Assembly (NCBI GenBank): GCA_020639075.1
Contig: JACKHI010000001.1
Span: 496,001-560,000, forward strand
Direction of reading: 5' to 3'
Length of the DNA: 64,000 nt
Source: Phycisphaerales bacterium
GTDB taxonomy: Bacteria; Planctomycetota; Phycisphaerae; UBA1845; UTPLA1
Shown in pieces: positions 43,753 through 53,987 of the stretch. How positions within the stretch are numbered: position 1 is the stretch's first letter; every line of letters begins with the position of its first letter. Position numbers and translations under genes: made by a program. The notes beneath the pieces were generated by a model. The model was not told the DNA's origin and made no database searches. It saw only the letters and a list, made by a program, of their open reading frames with translations.

Positions 43753-45330
43753 TTACGCCTCCGTCAAATTGCCGTCCCGGATCGAAAAGCGCCGACTGCA
43801 TCGCGAACAAACCGCCGTGCCGTCCACGTCTTCCAGCCGCTCCCCGCACTCGCAAGCCCAACCCGACTGCCGAGCCGGCACGCCGACCATCATCGCGTAG
43901 TCCGGGACGTCCTTTGTCACGACGGCCCCGGCCGCGATGAACGCGTGCCGACCGATCGTGTTGCCGCAGAGAATCGTCGCATTGGCGCCGATCGACGCGC
44001 CTTCCCGAACGAGCGTCTTTTGATAGTGTTCCGTCCCACGCTGCGGATACTTGCAACGCGGATCGAGGACGTTCGTAAAGGTCATCGACGGTCCGCAGAA
44101 CACGTAGTCCTCCAGCTCGACGCCTTCATAGACCGACACGTTGTTCTGAATCTTGACGTGGTTGCCGATGCGGACGTTATTTCCGACGTTCACATTCTGG
44201 CCCAGCGAACAATTCCGCCCGATTGCGGCGCCGCCTTGCACGTGCGAAAAATGCCAGACCTTCGTTCCCTCGCCGATCGTGGCGCCGTCGTCGACGACGC
44301 TCGTCGGATGCACATAGTACGGCAGATTCGCCGCCGACCGCGCACCGCTGGTTGCAGCCGCACCATCATCTCTGCCGAGAAGACTCGCCGTCGCCCGTTC
44401 CAGGATGTCCATCACGGCCACGCCCTGCTCTCCGTTTGCTATCTCAATCGCCCCGCCGCTCAGCCGTTCGGCGAAATACGCCAGTTCTTCCGTCAGCGGG
44501 AGTCGGCCTTCACACGAAATGATCTCCGTCGGCCCCTCCCTCGGAATCGGTTCGCCACGAACCCAATCGATGCCCTTCTCGTAGAAGTGCACTTCCTTTC
44601 GCGGCGATGCGTCCTCGAACGACAGCATCCCTTTCGATCCGATGACGACGAGGCGGTGCTCCTTGAACGGGTGCAACCAGCTGACGAAAATATGGCCCAC
44701 GACATTGTCTGGGTAAGTTAATACCGTCATCGTCGTGTCGTGAATACCCGGCTGCACGAAGGCCCCACCGCGCGATTCCACCCGCACGGGCGTTCGATCG
44801 ATCAGGTATTGGAAAATCGAGATGTCGTGCGGCGCGAAACTCCAGAGGATGTTCTCCTCCTTGCGAATCGTCCCCAGATTGAGCCGATTGCTGTATACGT
44901 ACTGCAATCGACCGACCTTGCCGTCGTCGATCATTTCGCGGATCTTGCGAATCGCCGGATGAAATAGCAGCACGTGGCCGACCATCAGCGGAACGCCGCG
45001 GTTGCGCGCCAGCGCGACGAGTTCACGGGCGTCGTGCGATCGCAACGTCAGCGGCTTTTCGACGAGCACCGGCTGGCCCGCCTCGATAATCTGCCGCGCA
45101 ATGTCGAAATGCGTTTCGGCCGGCGTCGCGATGGTGTAGCCGTCGAAGCCTGCGTTCAGGGCGGCATCGACCGTGTCAAAACCGACAGCGTTTGGAAACT
45201 GTTCGACGAGCGTCCGCCGACGATCAGCCGTCGGCTCGACGAACCCGCCCAAGTGGCCGAGCTCCTTCAGGGTGCGGATATGATTGCCGCCCCATCGACC
45301 GCCGCCAATAACACAGATTCGCTTTGACAT
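43753..45330 (-). CDS. Fused sugar-nucleotide dehydrogenase/N-acyltransferase with C-terminal zinc ribbon
   Basis: The 525-residue protein joins a Gfo/Idh/MocA oxidoreductase (about 1-315; Rossmann VIGGGRWGGNHI, EKPL motif) to a left-handed beta-helix acetyltransferase (about 340-490; repeated hexapeptides such as IGRNCS, IGNHVK, GRHAFI). It ends in a zinc ribbon (CECG...CSRC). These resemble WbpB/WlbA and WbpD/WlbB, which with an aminotransferase make UDP-2,3-diacetamido-uronates for O-antigen. The aminotransferase is not next to it. The ATG at 45330 lies within GTGAGGCCC context. Confidence 0.9.
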   Translation of the reverse strand: MSKRICVIGGGRWGGNHIRTLKELGHLGGFVEPTADRRRTLVEQFPNAVGFDTVDAALNAGFDGYTIATPAETHFDIARQIIEAGQPVLVEKPLTLRSHDARELVALARNRGVPLMVGHVLLFHPAIRKIREMIDDGKVGRLQYVYSNRLNLGTIRKEENILWSFAPHDISIFQYLIDRTPVRVESRGGAFVQPGIHDTTMTVLTYPDNVVGHIFVSWLHPFKEHRLVVIGSKGMLSFEDASPRKEVHFYEKGIDWVRGEPIPREGPTEIISCEGRLPLTEELAYFAERLSGGAIEIANGEQGVAVMDILERATASLLGRDDGAAATSGARSAANLPYYVHPTSVVDDGATIGEGTKVWHFSHVQGGAAIGRNCSLGQNVNVGNNVRIGNHVKIQNNVSVYEGVELEDYVFCGPSMTFTNVLDPRCKYPQRGTEHYQKTLVREGASIGANATILCGNTIGRHAFIAAGAVVTKDVPDYAMMVGVPARQSGWACECGERLEDVDGTAVCSRCSRRFSIRDGNLTEA

Positions 45331-45655
45331 GGGCCTCACTTCGTTCGCCGGCAGCTCCGTTGACCGACGCCCCCGATCTCCTCGCTGGTCAACCCGCACC
45401 GTAACCGATGATTCTACCCTTGGCTCCCTCGTTGCACGACATTTCTTGTCCGCTACCCGGAGCTCAACGCACCGTCCGGCCGACTCCGAATGACCATGCG
45501 AACACGTACACGTTGGGCGTCACCACCTGAATCTACGTATTGAGCTCTCAGGAAAAATAAACCAGCCCACGAACATAAGAATAGAATTACCTATATCAAC
45601 ATAGGCCATAGGGCGTGACTCAACGTGACAAAGCGCGCCTCGAAGGAGCATCGCA
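45331..45655. other. Divergent intergenic region
   Basis: This 325-bp stretch separates the fused sugar-nucleotide enzyme gene (minus) from the haem-binding gene (plus). Part of it (45540-45610) is markedly AT-rich for this genome. A short inverted repeat, CCTAT...ATAGG, lies near 45592-45607 with a 6-nt loop. It could be an operator for the haem-binding gene, but the match is short. No clear promoter was defined. Confidence 0.35.
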
Positions 45656-46189
45656 ATGGTTCAGAGTGCATCCAATCCCCCAAGGTCGTCAGAAGTCGAC
45701 AAGAGAAGGCCTCGTAAGAACAGAATTCGATGGGGGCTCGGACTCATCCTGATTGCAGGTGCGGCAATCCAGTTTGTGCCCGTCGACAAGACAAATCCGC
45801 GGATTACGAGCGACATTCCCGCCCCCCCTGAGGTCAAGGCGGTTCTCCGACAATCGTGTTACGATTGTCACTCCCACGAAACGACCTGGCCTTGGTACAG
45901 CCGCATCGCGCCCGTCTCTTGGCTCATCGCAAATGACGTCAACGAAGGTCGAGAGAAGCTGAATTTCTCGACTTGGGATCGATACGACGCCGGGAAACAG
46001 GCCCACAAGATCCACGAAATCTGGGAAGAAGTCGAGAAGGGGGAAATGCCACTGTGGTTCTACGAACCGCTCCATCCGGAAGCCAAGCTGACTTCGGAAG
46101 ACCTCGCGATTCTGAAGGCGTGGGCTAGCGCGACGCCGGACGTAAAGCGCGGACGCGATCATAACAAGGATGAATCTGACGATGACTAG
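45656..46189 (+). CDS. Membrane-anchored haem-binding domain protein
   Basis: The 177-residue protein has one membrane helix at about 22-42, then a haem-binding domain. CYDCHSHETTWPWYSRIAPVSW gives a c-type CxxCH motif, followed by DVNEGREKLNFSTW and HKIHEIWEEVEKGEMPLWFYE. This matches the Haem_bd family, whose members sit in the periplasm with a mono-haem. AAGGAG lies 7 nt before the ATG. Its redox partner is unknown. It shares no operon with other cytochrome genes here. Confidence 0.88.
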   Translation: MVQSASNPPRSSEVDKRRPRKNRIRWGLGLILIAGAAIQFVPVDKTNPRITSDIPAPPEVKAVLRQSCYDCHSHETTWPWYSRIAPVSWLIANDVNEGREKLNFSTWDRYDAGKQAHKIHEIWEEVEKGEMPLWFYEPLHPEAKLTSEDLAILKAWASATPDVKRGRDHNKDESDDD

Positions 46190-46541
46190 GAACGCTCGGC
46201 AATCGGTCCCCGGCTGATTTCCGAGTGCATGTGCCGATAATGGCGGCGCTGCTTGCCCAGGTTGTTGGCGACGCGTGGTCCAAGATCGCAATCGAGCGGA
46301 ATTCACGAGCTTGAGAAACCACCAAAGTCACACGACTGGCGGCCAGGGTTCGTTTCTTAACAATCTGCCTGTGAATTCTTGCCGAATCTTTACGCAATCC
46401 TGACGTGCATTCGGCCCTGCCGCGGGGCATCATTCGCAGGCGAGGGGTAAGAAGCTCAATTCACAACACCCTTTGGCCGCCGAATCCCAATCCCACCACA
46501 CCCAAACAACACCACTCGGCGGCCCCTTTCTGCGCGCTCCA
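46190..46541. other. Convergent intergenic region
   Basis: This 352-bp segment lies between the ends of the haem-binding gene (plus) and the methyltransferase gene (minus). It holds no convincing open frame. Neither a stem-loop with T-tract nor a repeat was found. I see nothing definable in it. Confidence 0.35.
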
Positions 46542-47396
46542 TTACGCCATTTGAGCAATGACATACCAATCCCAAAGACGCGGACGCCCCGGGTAATATC
46601 CCCAACCGAGCTCATTCATGTATGTCCAGGGATAGGAGAGCTTCTCGATGGTCTCGACAACCATCGACACGTCGCCGCAAAGTGCCCGAATCTCGTCAGC
46701 CCGAAACAGCTTCAACGCATAGCCCGAGGCATCAACATTGACGCCGTCGGACCCCAGAATCTCATTTCGCTCTTCCGGTGGTCTTCCCGCTCTCCGATCG
46801 AGTTCGAACAAATACTCCAGCGACTCCAGCGCCGGCCATACGATAAAGAACACACCGCCCGGTCGAATCGAACGCGCCATTTCGCGGAACATCTGCGAAG
46901 CGTCGCACGTGTTTGACGCACAGATTGAGTTGATCGACGTCGCTGCATCGACGCAACCGCGAATTCTCCGCAGTTTCCGCAAGTCCGCTTGAACGAGCAA
47001 CGTCTGCGGCGCCTCATTCACCGCCCGCCCGCGACGATCATCGGCACAAATCCGATCGAGGCCTTGCTTCGAATTCAGGCGTTCGGAGGGCACGCCCCGG
47101 CGTCGTAGTCGTTCCGCAGCGAGCGAAAGCATCTTCGGCGAGAAATCGATGCCGACAGAAAGTGGCACTTTGCCGGCCACGAGTTCCAGTGCGTCGCCCG
47201 GCCCGCAGCCGAAGTCTACGAAAACATGGTCCGATCGACGATCGTCTGCCTGCCATTGCCGCATCAAACGTCGCAAGTCACTCCGCAGTCGAAACCGAAC
47301 GCCGTCCGAAAACGGCGTCACGGACTCGGCGTGGTAGTTCGCGCTGAACGCGTCCCAGTCAGCGGCGCGCTGTTTTCCATGAGCGACGATGGACAT
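46542..47396 (-). CDS. Class I SAM-dependent methyltransferase
   Basis: The 284-residue protein has a Rossmann SAM site at VFVDFGCGPGDALELVAG (about residues 58-75), followed by acidic strand 2 GIDFSPKMLSLAAERL and strand 4 TSINSICASNTCDASQMFREM. The rest of the sequence does not point to a substrate; arsenite or small-molecule methyltransferase-like folds are possible. The start is weak: no Shine-Dalgarno precedes the ATG at 47396. It sits 53 nt downstream of the PQQ dehydrogenase-like gene on the same strand. Confidence 0.85.
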   Translation of the reverse strand: MSIVAHGKQRAADWDAFSANYHAESVTPFSDGVRFRLRSDLRRLMRQWQADDRRSDHVFVDFGCGPGDALELVAGKVPLSVGIDFSPKMLSLAAERLRRRGVPSERLNSKQGLDRICADDRRGRAVNEAPQTLLVQADLRKLRRIRGCVDAATSINSICASNTCDASQMFREMARSIRPGGVFFIVWPALESLEYLFELDRRAGRPPEERNEILGSDGVNVDASGYALKLFRADEIRALCGDVSMVVETIEKLSYPWTYMNELGWGYYPGRPRLWDWYVIAQMA

Positions 47397-47449
47397 TGAG
47401 GAGGAGTGTGGACGATCCCGCGCGTTATTTCAAATCGGCCGGCGCGAGA

Positions 47450-48808
47450 TCACGGCGCGATGACGAGCTTGTCGACGCGCCCCGTTGTCCCGGTCGGTCC
47501 TGAGTTTGTCGCTGTCAGCACGTAGATTTCGCCTTCCGCATCCTGGCCAAACGCAAGGATGTATCGGCCAAGCGTTCCATCGCCCGAATCGGAAATAGTC
47601 AGTTCGCGCGTCGTCCAGCTTCCGTCGGTATTCTCCGTCGCTGCAAACAACCTCCCGTCCACGGTGGAGTTCTGCGACGTCCATTGTCCGAACACGTAAT
47701 CACCAGACAGCCCGGGAACGCCGTCGCCTCGGCACACGAATCCGCCGATGATCGAGACGCCGACGGCATCGCCGTTCTCGTCCACCTGCGGCTGTTCGAT
47801 AATCGGATCAATCAACGGCGCTCCGCGCGCATCCGTGTCGTCGCACGTCACGGGTGGATTCGAGGGGTTTGAAGGGTCATAACAGTGGGCTCCTTCGCGC
47901 GTCTGCCATCCGTAGTTTCCGCCGGCTTCGACAATATCGATCTCCTCGTAGAGATTCTGCCCGACGTCCCCGGCAAACAACCGATGATCGCCGCCTGAAT
48001 CAAACGAAAATCGCCACGGATTGCGGAAACCCAGCGCCCAGATCTCGCCGCGTGCGCCGGCCACGCCCACGAACGGGTTGTCACTCGGAATATCGAACGG
48101 CGGCCCCAAAGCGACGTTGATGCGCAGGATCTTCCCGAGCAACGTCGTCAACGACTGCGATGTGCCGCCGGCGATCGTCCCGTCATCCCCGACGAGACCA
48201 TTCCCGCCGCCGTCGCCGACGCTGACGTACAACATTTCGTCGGGGCCGAAGGCGAGCTGCCCACCGTTGTGATTGCTCGCCGGTTTGTTGATGTCGAGCA
48301 GCACGATTTCGCTGTCCGGGTCGGCGACGTCGTCATCATCGGCGCTGACGTGAAACTCACTGATTCGCAGCTCGGAATTGAAGCCGGCCGGATCGCCGGC
48401 GTCCCGCGGTGCGTTGTAGCAGACGAAGAAACGGCCGTTCGCGGCGAAATCCGGATGCAGCGCCATCGACAGAAGCCCGCGCTCGTCGCGCAGATTCAGC
48501 GTCACCATTCGATCCGTCACATCGAGAAACGGCGTCGTCAGAACGGTCCCGGCTGAATTCACGACGAATATGCGACCGATCTGATCGACGACGAATCGCC
48601 GCCCCGTGCCGTCATTCGGAAACACGATGCCGACGGGGGATACGAATCCGTCTGCGATCGTCTGCAACCCGACACGCATCGTCGATGGAAGCGTCGACGT
48701 GTTACGAAGTGCGCATTGGGATGCCGCGACGATCGGCATCGATGCCGCAAGCAATGCGGTGCATGCCAAACGACGTGAATGTGTGATGGACTTCCATTGG
48801 GTCGGCAA
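47450..48808 (-). CDS. Secreted PQQ-dependent sugar dehydrogenase-like protein
   Basis: The 452-residue protein has a signal peptide ending near AAASQ. The rest matches the six-bladed GSDH propeller: LSMALHPDFAANGRFFVCY, GGQLAFGPDEMLYVSVGDGGG, LGKILRINV, GEIWALGFRNPWRFSFD and DVGQNLYEEIDIVEAGGNYGW. These enzymes oxidise aldose sugars with PQQ in the periplasm. The start appears to be TTG, with GGAG 8 nt upstream. Many planctomycete members may have non-sugar roles, so the substrate is uncertain. Confidence 0.88.
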   Translation of the reverse strand: MPTQWKSITHSRRLACTALLAASMPIVAASQCALRNTSTLPSTMRVGLQTIADGFVSPVGIVFPNDGTGRRFVVDQIGRIFVVNSAGTVLTTPFLDVTDRMVTLNLRDERGLLSMALHPDFAANGRFFVCYNAPRDAGDPAGFNSELRISEFHVSADDDDVADPDSEIVLLDINKPASNHNGGQLAFGPDEMLYVSVGDGGGNGLVGDDGTIAGGTSQSLTTLLGKILRINVALGPPFDIPSDNPFVGVAGARGEIWALGFRNPWRFSFDSGGDHRLFAGDVGQNLYEEIDIVEAGGNYGWQTREGAHCYDPSNPSNPPVTCDDTDARGAPLIDPIIEQPQVDENGDAVGVSIIGGFVCRGDGVPGLSGDYVFGQWTSQNSTVDGRLFAATENTDGSWTTRELTISDSGDGTLGRYILAFGQDAEGEIYVLTATNSGPTGTTGRVDKLVIAP

Positions 48809-49008
48809 TATGCAAGCTCCGTAAGTCTACCCGCGAAGTCGACTCGGCCAACGCGCGGCCCATGCCCTTTTGACGACAGTCACCGCACCAACTATACCAT
48901 CCATCACGAGCAACGGGGCCGGGCGGACTGCAATATCGGGGCGATCCAGAGAGCCGATCTGCCCGCGGCGACCTGTCAGCGGCACGAACGGGGCGCACGA
49001 TCGCGATC

Positions 49009-52000
49009 TTACTCCTCCCAGAAGAACGGTTCGCGCTTCTTCTGCTCGGGCCAGATCTGATCCATCGTCGCCGAGTCGTAGAGCCGGCCGTTGATCATTG
49101 TGTAATGAACGCTGTCCGTGTTGCGGATGCTCTCCAACGGGTTCGCATCGAGCACGACGAGGTCAGCCAGCTTGCCCTGTTCGATCGAACCGATGTGATC
49201 GTCCAGACCGACATAGTGCGCCGGATTCATCGTTGCACATCGAAGCGACTCCAAGGGCGTCATGCCGCCCTGTTCGAACATCCAAATCTCCCAGTGCTGT
49301 GCAAGCCCCGCGAGCTGCCCGTGCGCCCCCAGGTTCACACGCACACCGCGATCCAGCAGCTTCTTGCAGACGCGCGCGTTACTGATGTGGTTGTTTTCGT
49401 TGTCCGGCACCATCGGACGACGGCGCGATCGCGGATCGATCACAAAGCGCGGCATGAAAGACGAGAGCCGCTTGTGCTCCCACACATTCGACGTCTGGTA
49501 CCAGTAATTCTCCCCCCAGTTGCCGCCGTACGCGACGACCAGCGTCGGCGTGTAGCCGACTTGCGACGCGCCCCAGAGTTGCAGCACATCCTCGAACGCA
49601 TCCGCGACGGGGATCGAGTGCTCGACGCCCGTGTGGCCATCGACCACCATCGTCAGGTTGTGTTCCAGAAGCGAACCGCCCTCAGGAACGACCATCATTC
49701 CCAGCTCGCGCGCCGCCGCCAGCACCTGCTGACGCTGTTCGCGCCGCGGCTGGTTGTAGCTCTTCACGCTGATCGCTCCCGCCGCCTTCATCCGGCGCAG
49801 GTGCGAACGGGCATCGTCCAGAGAATCGATCTCCGCTTTGAACGGCGCCTTCGCCCCGTAGAGGATCGTCCCTGTCGAGAAGATGCGCGGCGCGACGATC
49901 TCGCCGGCACGCTGCATTTCGCTCGCCGAAAAGATGGCATGCGTGTCGTGAGAAGGATCGTGCGTCGTCGTCACACCGAAGGCCAGCTTGCAATACAAGG
50001 CCCAGTTCTGCTGCGGGTGTATTCCCAACGAGGCATAGGGTCCGTGATCGTGGACATCGACGAGCCCCGGGATGATCGTCTTACCCGACACATCCACGAC
50101 ATTTCCATACGACGGGATGTCGACTTCATCCGCCGGCCCCACTTGCATGATCCGATTATTCTTGACGATGATCGTGCCGTTCTCAATCACGTCGTCGCCG
50201 TGCATCGTGATGATTCGCGCTCCGCGAAGTGCAATCAGGCCCTCGGGGCGATCGGCGTCCACCGTCGGTGCGATATCGATGCCGGCCTCGGGAGGATCCG
50301 GCAGTTTTTCCGGCGCGCCGGCGAGAAATGAAAACGCATCCTTCAGGTCCGCCTGAAACAACTCGCTTCCAAGTGTCCAGTAGAGTCGATCGCTGGTTGA
50401 TGAGAACTGAACGAATTCGCCCGCATCCCGCGAAACCGTCGCGCACGGTATCGACTTCATCTTCGGGCTGACATTAATCGTCTTACCGGTCGCGGGCAGC
50501 GGCATGACGCGCGCATTGAACTGATCCACGAACGCCAGCCACTTGCCGTCCGGCGAAACGATGTACGACGTGACGTTTTCGCCCGACGCGACATCCCGTT
50601 CGTCGCTGCCATCAAGATCGATACTCACGAGCTTGCGCACGTCATCCTTGCCTTCTCGCGTTGCGCGGTAGAAGTAGACACGATCCGACGAGACGCCGAA
50701 TTGCGGGTCCGAGCCATCGTGCGACACGAGGCGGGGCTCGCCACCTTCAAACGGCACGGCGTAAAACCCCGGATGGTCCGACCACAGCGGCGAACGCAAG
50801 TAGCCGCCGCCCGCGCTGCGATACACAATGGTTCTGCCGTCGGGAGATATGACCGGCTCGACGTAATGGCCCGGCAATTGTGTTACGACGCGACTGGCCC
50901 CGCCGTCGATTGGCAGCACGCGAATCTCACCAAGCGTTTTGTCGTTCCACGTTGAATAGACGATGTAACGACCGTCGCGCGACAGGCTGGGGTAGAGCTC
51001 AAAGTGGTCCGTCTGCGTCGTCAATCGGCGAGGCTCGCCGTCGGGAAGTGACTTGGTCCACAAATGCCCAAGCGCCTGATACACGACGCGCTTGCCGTCT
51101 GGCGTCACGCAAGTCCATCGCAGAATCCGCGGATGGACTTTGTCCGGCGCGACGTCGATGGGGAACCTCAACGCATCCGCGATCTTGCGCGTGTCATTCA
51201 CATGGAACGGAATCACGCTCGCCGTGCCCGACTCACAGTCGATCCGCCGGATCTTCCCCTTCGCATAGAACACGATTGACTTACTGTCCGGCGTCCAGGC
51301 GAACGTCGGATACACGCCGTGAATCGCCCACGTCTCCTGCATGTCGCGCGTCAGATCGTCGTAAATGGGCCACTCTTTTCCAGTCTCAACGTCCTTGAGA
51401 AACAACGTCGACTGGTAGCGAACGCGGCGTACAAACGCGATTCGCTTCCCGTCCGGCGACGGCGTCGGACGAACGGCGCCGCCCGGTCCGCCGATGTACT
51501 TGTCTACCTCCCCTGTCTCGCGATTCAGTCTGAAGATGGCGTAGATTTCGCCGTTCGGATCCTTGCTGTATTCGAACGTCCCACCCGGCGTCGCGTCGCG
51601 GCTGTAATAGAGGTACTTGCCGTCCGGAGAAAAGACCGGCTCGTTCACGTCCTTTTGCTCATTGGGCTTTTCGGTCATCTGCAGACCGTCGCCGCCCGTG
51701 ACGTGGTAAAGCCACATCTCGCCCGAACCGATCGATCGCCGCGACGTGAAGTGTTTTCGCGCGACAATGTACTGACCGTCCGGCGACCACGCCGGCGCGT
51801 TCAGCAGTCGGAAGGACTCCTTCGTCACCTGCTTCGGATCCGCGCCGTCGGCGCTCATCACCCAGATGTTGTCGCCGCCCGCACGATCGCTCGTGAACGC
51901 GATCTGCTTGCCGTCGGGGCTGAAGCGCGGCTGCATGTCCCATGCAATTCCCGACGTCAGGGCCGTCGCTTCACCGCCCTCGTTCGACATCACGTAGATA

Positions 52001-52320
52001 TCGCCCAGAAGGTCGAATGCAATCGTCTTGCCGTCCGGGCTGAGATCGACGTTCATCCACGTGCCTTCGTCCACGTCGATATCGATCGAGTGATAGGCGT
52101 CAGGCGGGCAGTTAACATCCCATTTCTCCGCCTCTTTTTCCTTCTCCTTCGATGGTTCCGGCTCGGCGATAAGACTGTCTTCACCCTCCGCGTCGCCACT
52201 TCCGGGAAGCATCGGATGGCACGCGCCGGGGCCGCAGCAAGGCCGATCGGCGAAAGCGACTTGGTTCGAAGAGACTGTAACAATCAGCAGTAATGCGAGA
52301 GCGGCGGCCATTCGATGCAT
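49009..52320 (-). CDS. Large secreted beta-propeller/amidohydrolase protein
   Basis: The 1103-residue protein has a signal peptide (LALLLIVTVSSNQVAFA), an acidic linker, and about 600 residues of TolB-like PD40 propeller repeats ('FSPDGKQIAFTSDR' and similar repeats). An amidohydrolase domain follows at about 700-1085. The amidohydrolase starts with GKTIIPGLVDVHDH, with HxH near residue 758, and later has VEHS and GAHGQ metal-site candidates. Such fusions are common among environmental bacteria, but the substrate is unknown. AGGGG precedes the ATG. The protein is probably periplasmic or extracellular. Confidence 0.9.
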   Translation of the reverse strand: MHRMAAALALLLIVTVSSNQVAFADRPCCGPGACHPMLPGSGDAEGEDSLIAEPEPSKEKEKEAEKWDVNCPPDAYHSIDIDVDEGTWMNVDLSPDGKTIAFDLLGDIYVMSNEGGEATALTSGIAWDMQPRFSPDGKQIAFTSDRAGGDNIWVMSADGADPKQVTKESFRLLNAPAWSPDGQYIVARKHFTSRRSIGSGEMWLYHVTGGDGLQMTEKPNEQKDVNEPVFSPDGKYLYYSRDATPGGTFEYSKDPNGEIYAIFRLNRETGEVDKYIGGPGGAVRPTPSPDGKRIAFVRRVRYQSTLFLKDVETGKEWPIYDDLTRDMQETWAIHGVYPTFAWTPDSKSIVFYAKGKIRRIDCESGTASVIPFHVNDTRKIADALRFPIDVAPDKVHPRILRWTCVTPDGKRVVYQALGHLWTKSLPDGEPRRLTTQTDHFELYPSLSRDGRYIVYSTWNDKTLGEIRVLPIDGGASRVVTQLPGHYVEPVISPDGRTIVYRSAGGGYLRSPLWSDHPGFYAVPFEGGEPRLVSHDGSDPQFGVSSDRVYFYRATREGKDDVRKLVSIDLDGSDERDVASGENVTSYIVSPDGKWLAFVDQFNARVMPLPATGKTINVSPKMKSIPCATVSRDAGEFVQFSSTSDRLYWTLGSELFQADLKDAFSFLAGAPEKLPDPPEAGIDIAPTVDADRPEGLIALRGARIITMHGDDVIENGTIIVKNNRIMQVGPADEVDIPSYGNVVDVSGKTIIPGLVDVHDHGPYASLGIHPQQNWALYCKLAFGVTTTHDPSHDTHAIFSASEMQRAGEIVAPRIFSTGTILYGAKAPFKAEIDSLDDARSHLRRMKAAGAISVKSYNQPRREQRQQVLAAARELGMMVVPEGGSLLEHNLTMVVDGHTGVEHSIPVADAFEDVLQLWGASQVGYTPTLVVAYGGNWGENYWYQTSNVWEHKRLSSFMPRFVIDPRSRRRPMVPDNENNHISNARVCKKLLDRGVRVNLGAHGQLAGLAQHWEIWMFEQGGMTPLESLRCATMNPAHYVGLDDHIGSIEQGKLADLVVLDANPLESIRNTDSVHYTMINGRLYDSATMDQIWPEQKKREPFFWEE

Positions 52321-52490
52321 GGGGTTCCCCTACGGATTCGATCAATCAGGACGTCCCTGCCGCGCGCACAATCGGCGCACCGGAACGCAACACTCCATGC
52401 ATTCTATCGGAAACCGTCGCCTGGCCTAACGTTGTGGAATTGCCGCCTGGCCGACCGGCGGCGTCCCCCAAAGCCCCTGCCGGAGGCCCG

Positions 52491-53987
52491 TCACTGCCCA
52501 GAAACGTCGGGCCTGCCGTTCAACACGATCTCGATGAACGAATCAGCCAGATCGTCATGCGGAACGATTGAACGGTATGCGCCGAACGTCGTCCGTGCCG
52601 CCTCCCGCTGATCGGAGAAGTACTGGACGAATCCAAGCAGGAACAAGGCATCCGCGTTTTCCGGGTTGTTCGTTACGAATTCATCGAGCTGATGCCGATG
52701 CACGTTCGAGTCGTCGGCTCGCCCGTATACGTCCAGCAACCGAAAATCCGACTTCGCCAGTTCCGGCGAACGCGACACACCCCGGCGAATTGCATGTGCT
52801 GCCTCGTCAAACGAACCCAGTGCGTAATCCGACAGCCCCAGCGCAATACGGATCCCCGCTGCATCGCCCGCGACGTCGATCGCGTGGCGATACTCATCTC
52901 GCGCCTGCTCGTATTCACCCTGTTCGAAAGCCTTGTCGCCGCGACCAATCGCGATGCCGGCCGCCGTCGCGCGATTCAGATCTTCGCGCGTCAGTCCCGG
53001 CGCTGCGGCAGGTTTCGGAGCGTCGGCGGCCGCAGTCCTTGCCGGTGCCGTTGGTTCGCCGACTTTGATCGCGAACGCGCCGTCATGATCCGGCGGCGGT
53101 TCTTCGCGCGCGGCGGCCGCATTGGAAACCGCCGTATCGGCAACGGCATCGCCCTGCGCCGGGTCTTCCTGCAGAATCCTTGCGACCGCCGGATCCTTGG
53201 ATGGCGGCAACTCGGCGGCTTCGGTCGTAATGTCGCGCTGGGATGTCGGAACCGCGGCATCAACAACCCCGGTCTTGCCGACGGACATTGAGTCGACGGA
53301 CTCGGGCGCCGTGAGCACAAGCGTCTTTGACGGCTCGTGCTTCGGTGCCTCGGCGATCGGTTTTTCAGGAACGATCAGCTCGTGCGTCGGAGGCGGAGGA
53401 TTGGGCGGCGATGCGATCGGCTGGACGACCTCTGGGGGCTTGGCCGTCGTTGATTGCACCGACGGAACCTGCCGCATCGGCTCCATTCGCTTCGGCGCCG
53501 CATGCTCGCCGGTTTCTTCAATGGACTCGAATCGTGTTCGAAAGTGCGAAGGCGGCGGTGATGCGTCCGCTGGCGTCAAGGATTCAACGGCCAGTCCCGC
53601 CGCGGCGCGATTCTGTATGATCCGTGCGGCCCATTCGTCCGTCCACATCGGGACATCCTCGAGCGACACGTGACCACTGGCGTCCGCGACTGGCATTCCG
53701 AACTGCGCGCCAGCGATCGGGACGTACACCGGCCCGCGATAATTCACAAAATCGTCGGGGGATCGATACAGGTAGCCGCCGAATTCTCCCGCCGGCGCAG
53801 CGTTCGACCTGCGATAGGGATACCCGCCCCAACCGTATCCAGCCGCCGACGGCACATAGCCGACGCTCGTCGCATCGAAAGTCGACGAATATTGGGCAGT
53901 CTGCGCAATAAGCGGCGACAAGGAACAAAACGTGACGGCGGAGACCGCAGTCAGATAGTTGCAGGAACGGACAGCACGGCGATGCAT
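52491..53987 (-). CDS. Secreted TPR protein with Tyr/Gly-rich N-terminus and Pro-rich linker
   Basis: The 498-residue protein has a signal peptide, a Tyr/Gly-rich segment (YGWGGYPYRR) and a long Pro/Ala/Glu linker (about 130-350). TPR-like repeats cover about 360-490 (FEQGEYEQARDEYRHAIDVAGD, LGSFDEAAHAIRRGV, ADALFLLGFVQYFSDQ). The C-terminus may bind partner proteins. GGAGG lies 9 nt before the ATG at 53987, excluding the longer frame to 54116. Function is unknown; it sits alone between the amidohydrolase and a divergent lipoprotein gene. Confidence 0.8.
   Translation of the reverse strand: MHRRAVRSCNYLTAVSAVTFCSLSPLIAQTAQYSSTFDATSVGYVPSAAGYGWGGYPYRRSNAAPAGEFGGYLYRSPDDFVNYRGPVYVPIAGAQFGMPVADASGHVSLEDVPMWTDEWAARIIQNRAAAGLAVESLTPADASPPPSHFRTRFESIEETGEHAAPKRMEPMRQVPSVQSTTAKPPEVVQPIASPPNPPPPTHELIVPEKPIAEAPKHEPSKTLVLTAPESVDSMSVGKTGVVDAAVPTSQRDITTEAAELPPSKDPAVARILQEDPAQGDAVADTAVSNAAAAREEPPPDHDGAFAIKVGEPTAPARTAAADAPKPAAAPGLTREDLNRATAAGIAIGRGDKAFEQGEYEQARDEYRHAIDVAGDAAGIRIALGLSDYALGSFDEAAHAIRRGVSRSPELAKSDFRLLDVYGRADDSNVHRHQLDEFVTNNPENADALFLLGFVQYFSDQREAARTTFGAYRSIVPHDDLADSFIEIVLNGRPDVSGQ

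Noticed and set aside
43354..44721. Plus-strand frame of 455 codons
   Set aside because: It spans the antisense of DUF368 and the fused dehydrogenase gene; composition is Arg/Ala/His-rich without domains.
49105..50331. Plus-strand frame of 408 codons
   Set aside because: It is the shadow of the amidohydrolase domain on the other strand, with an extreme Arg content.
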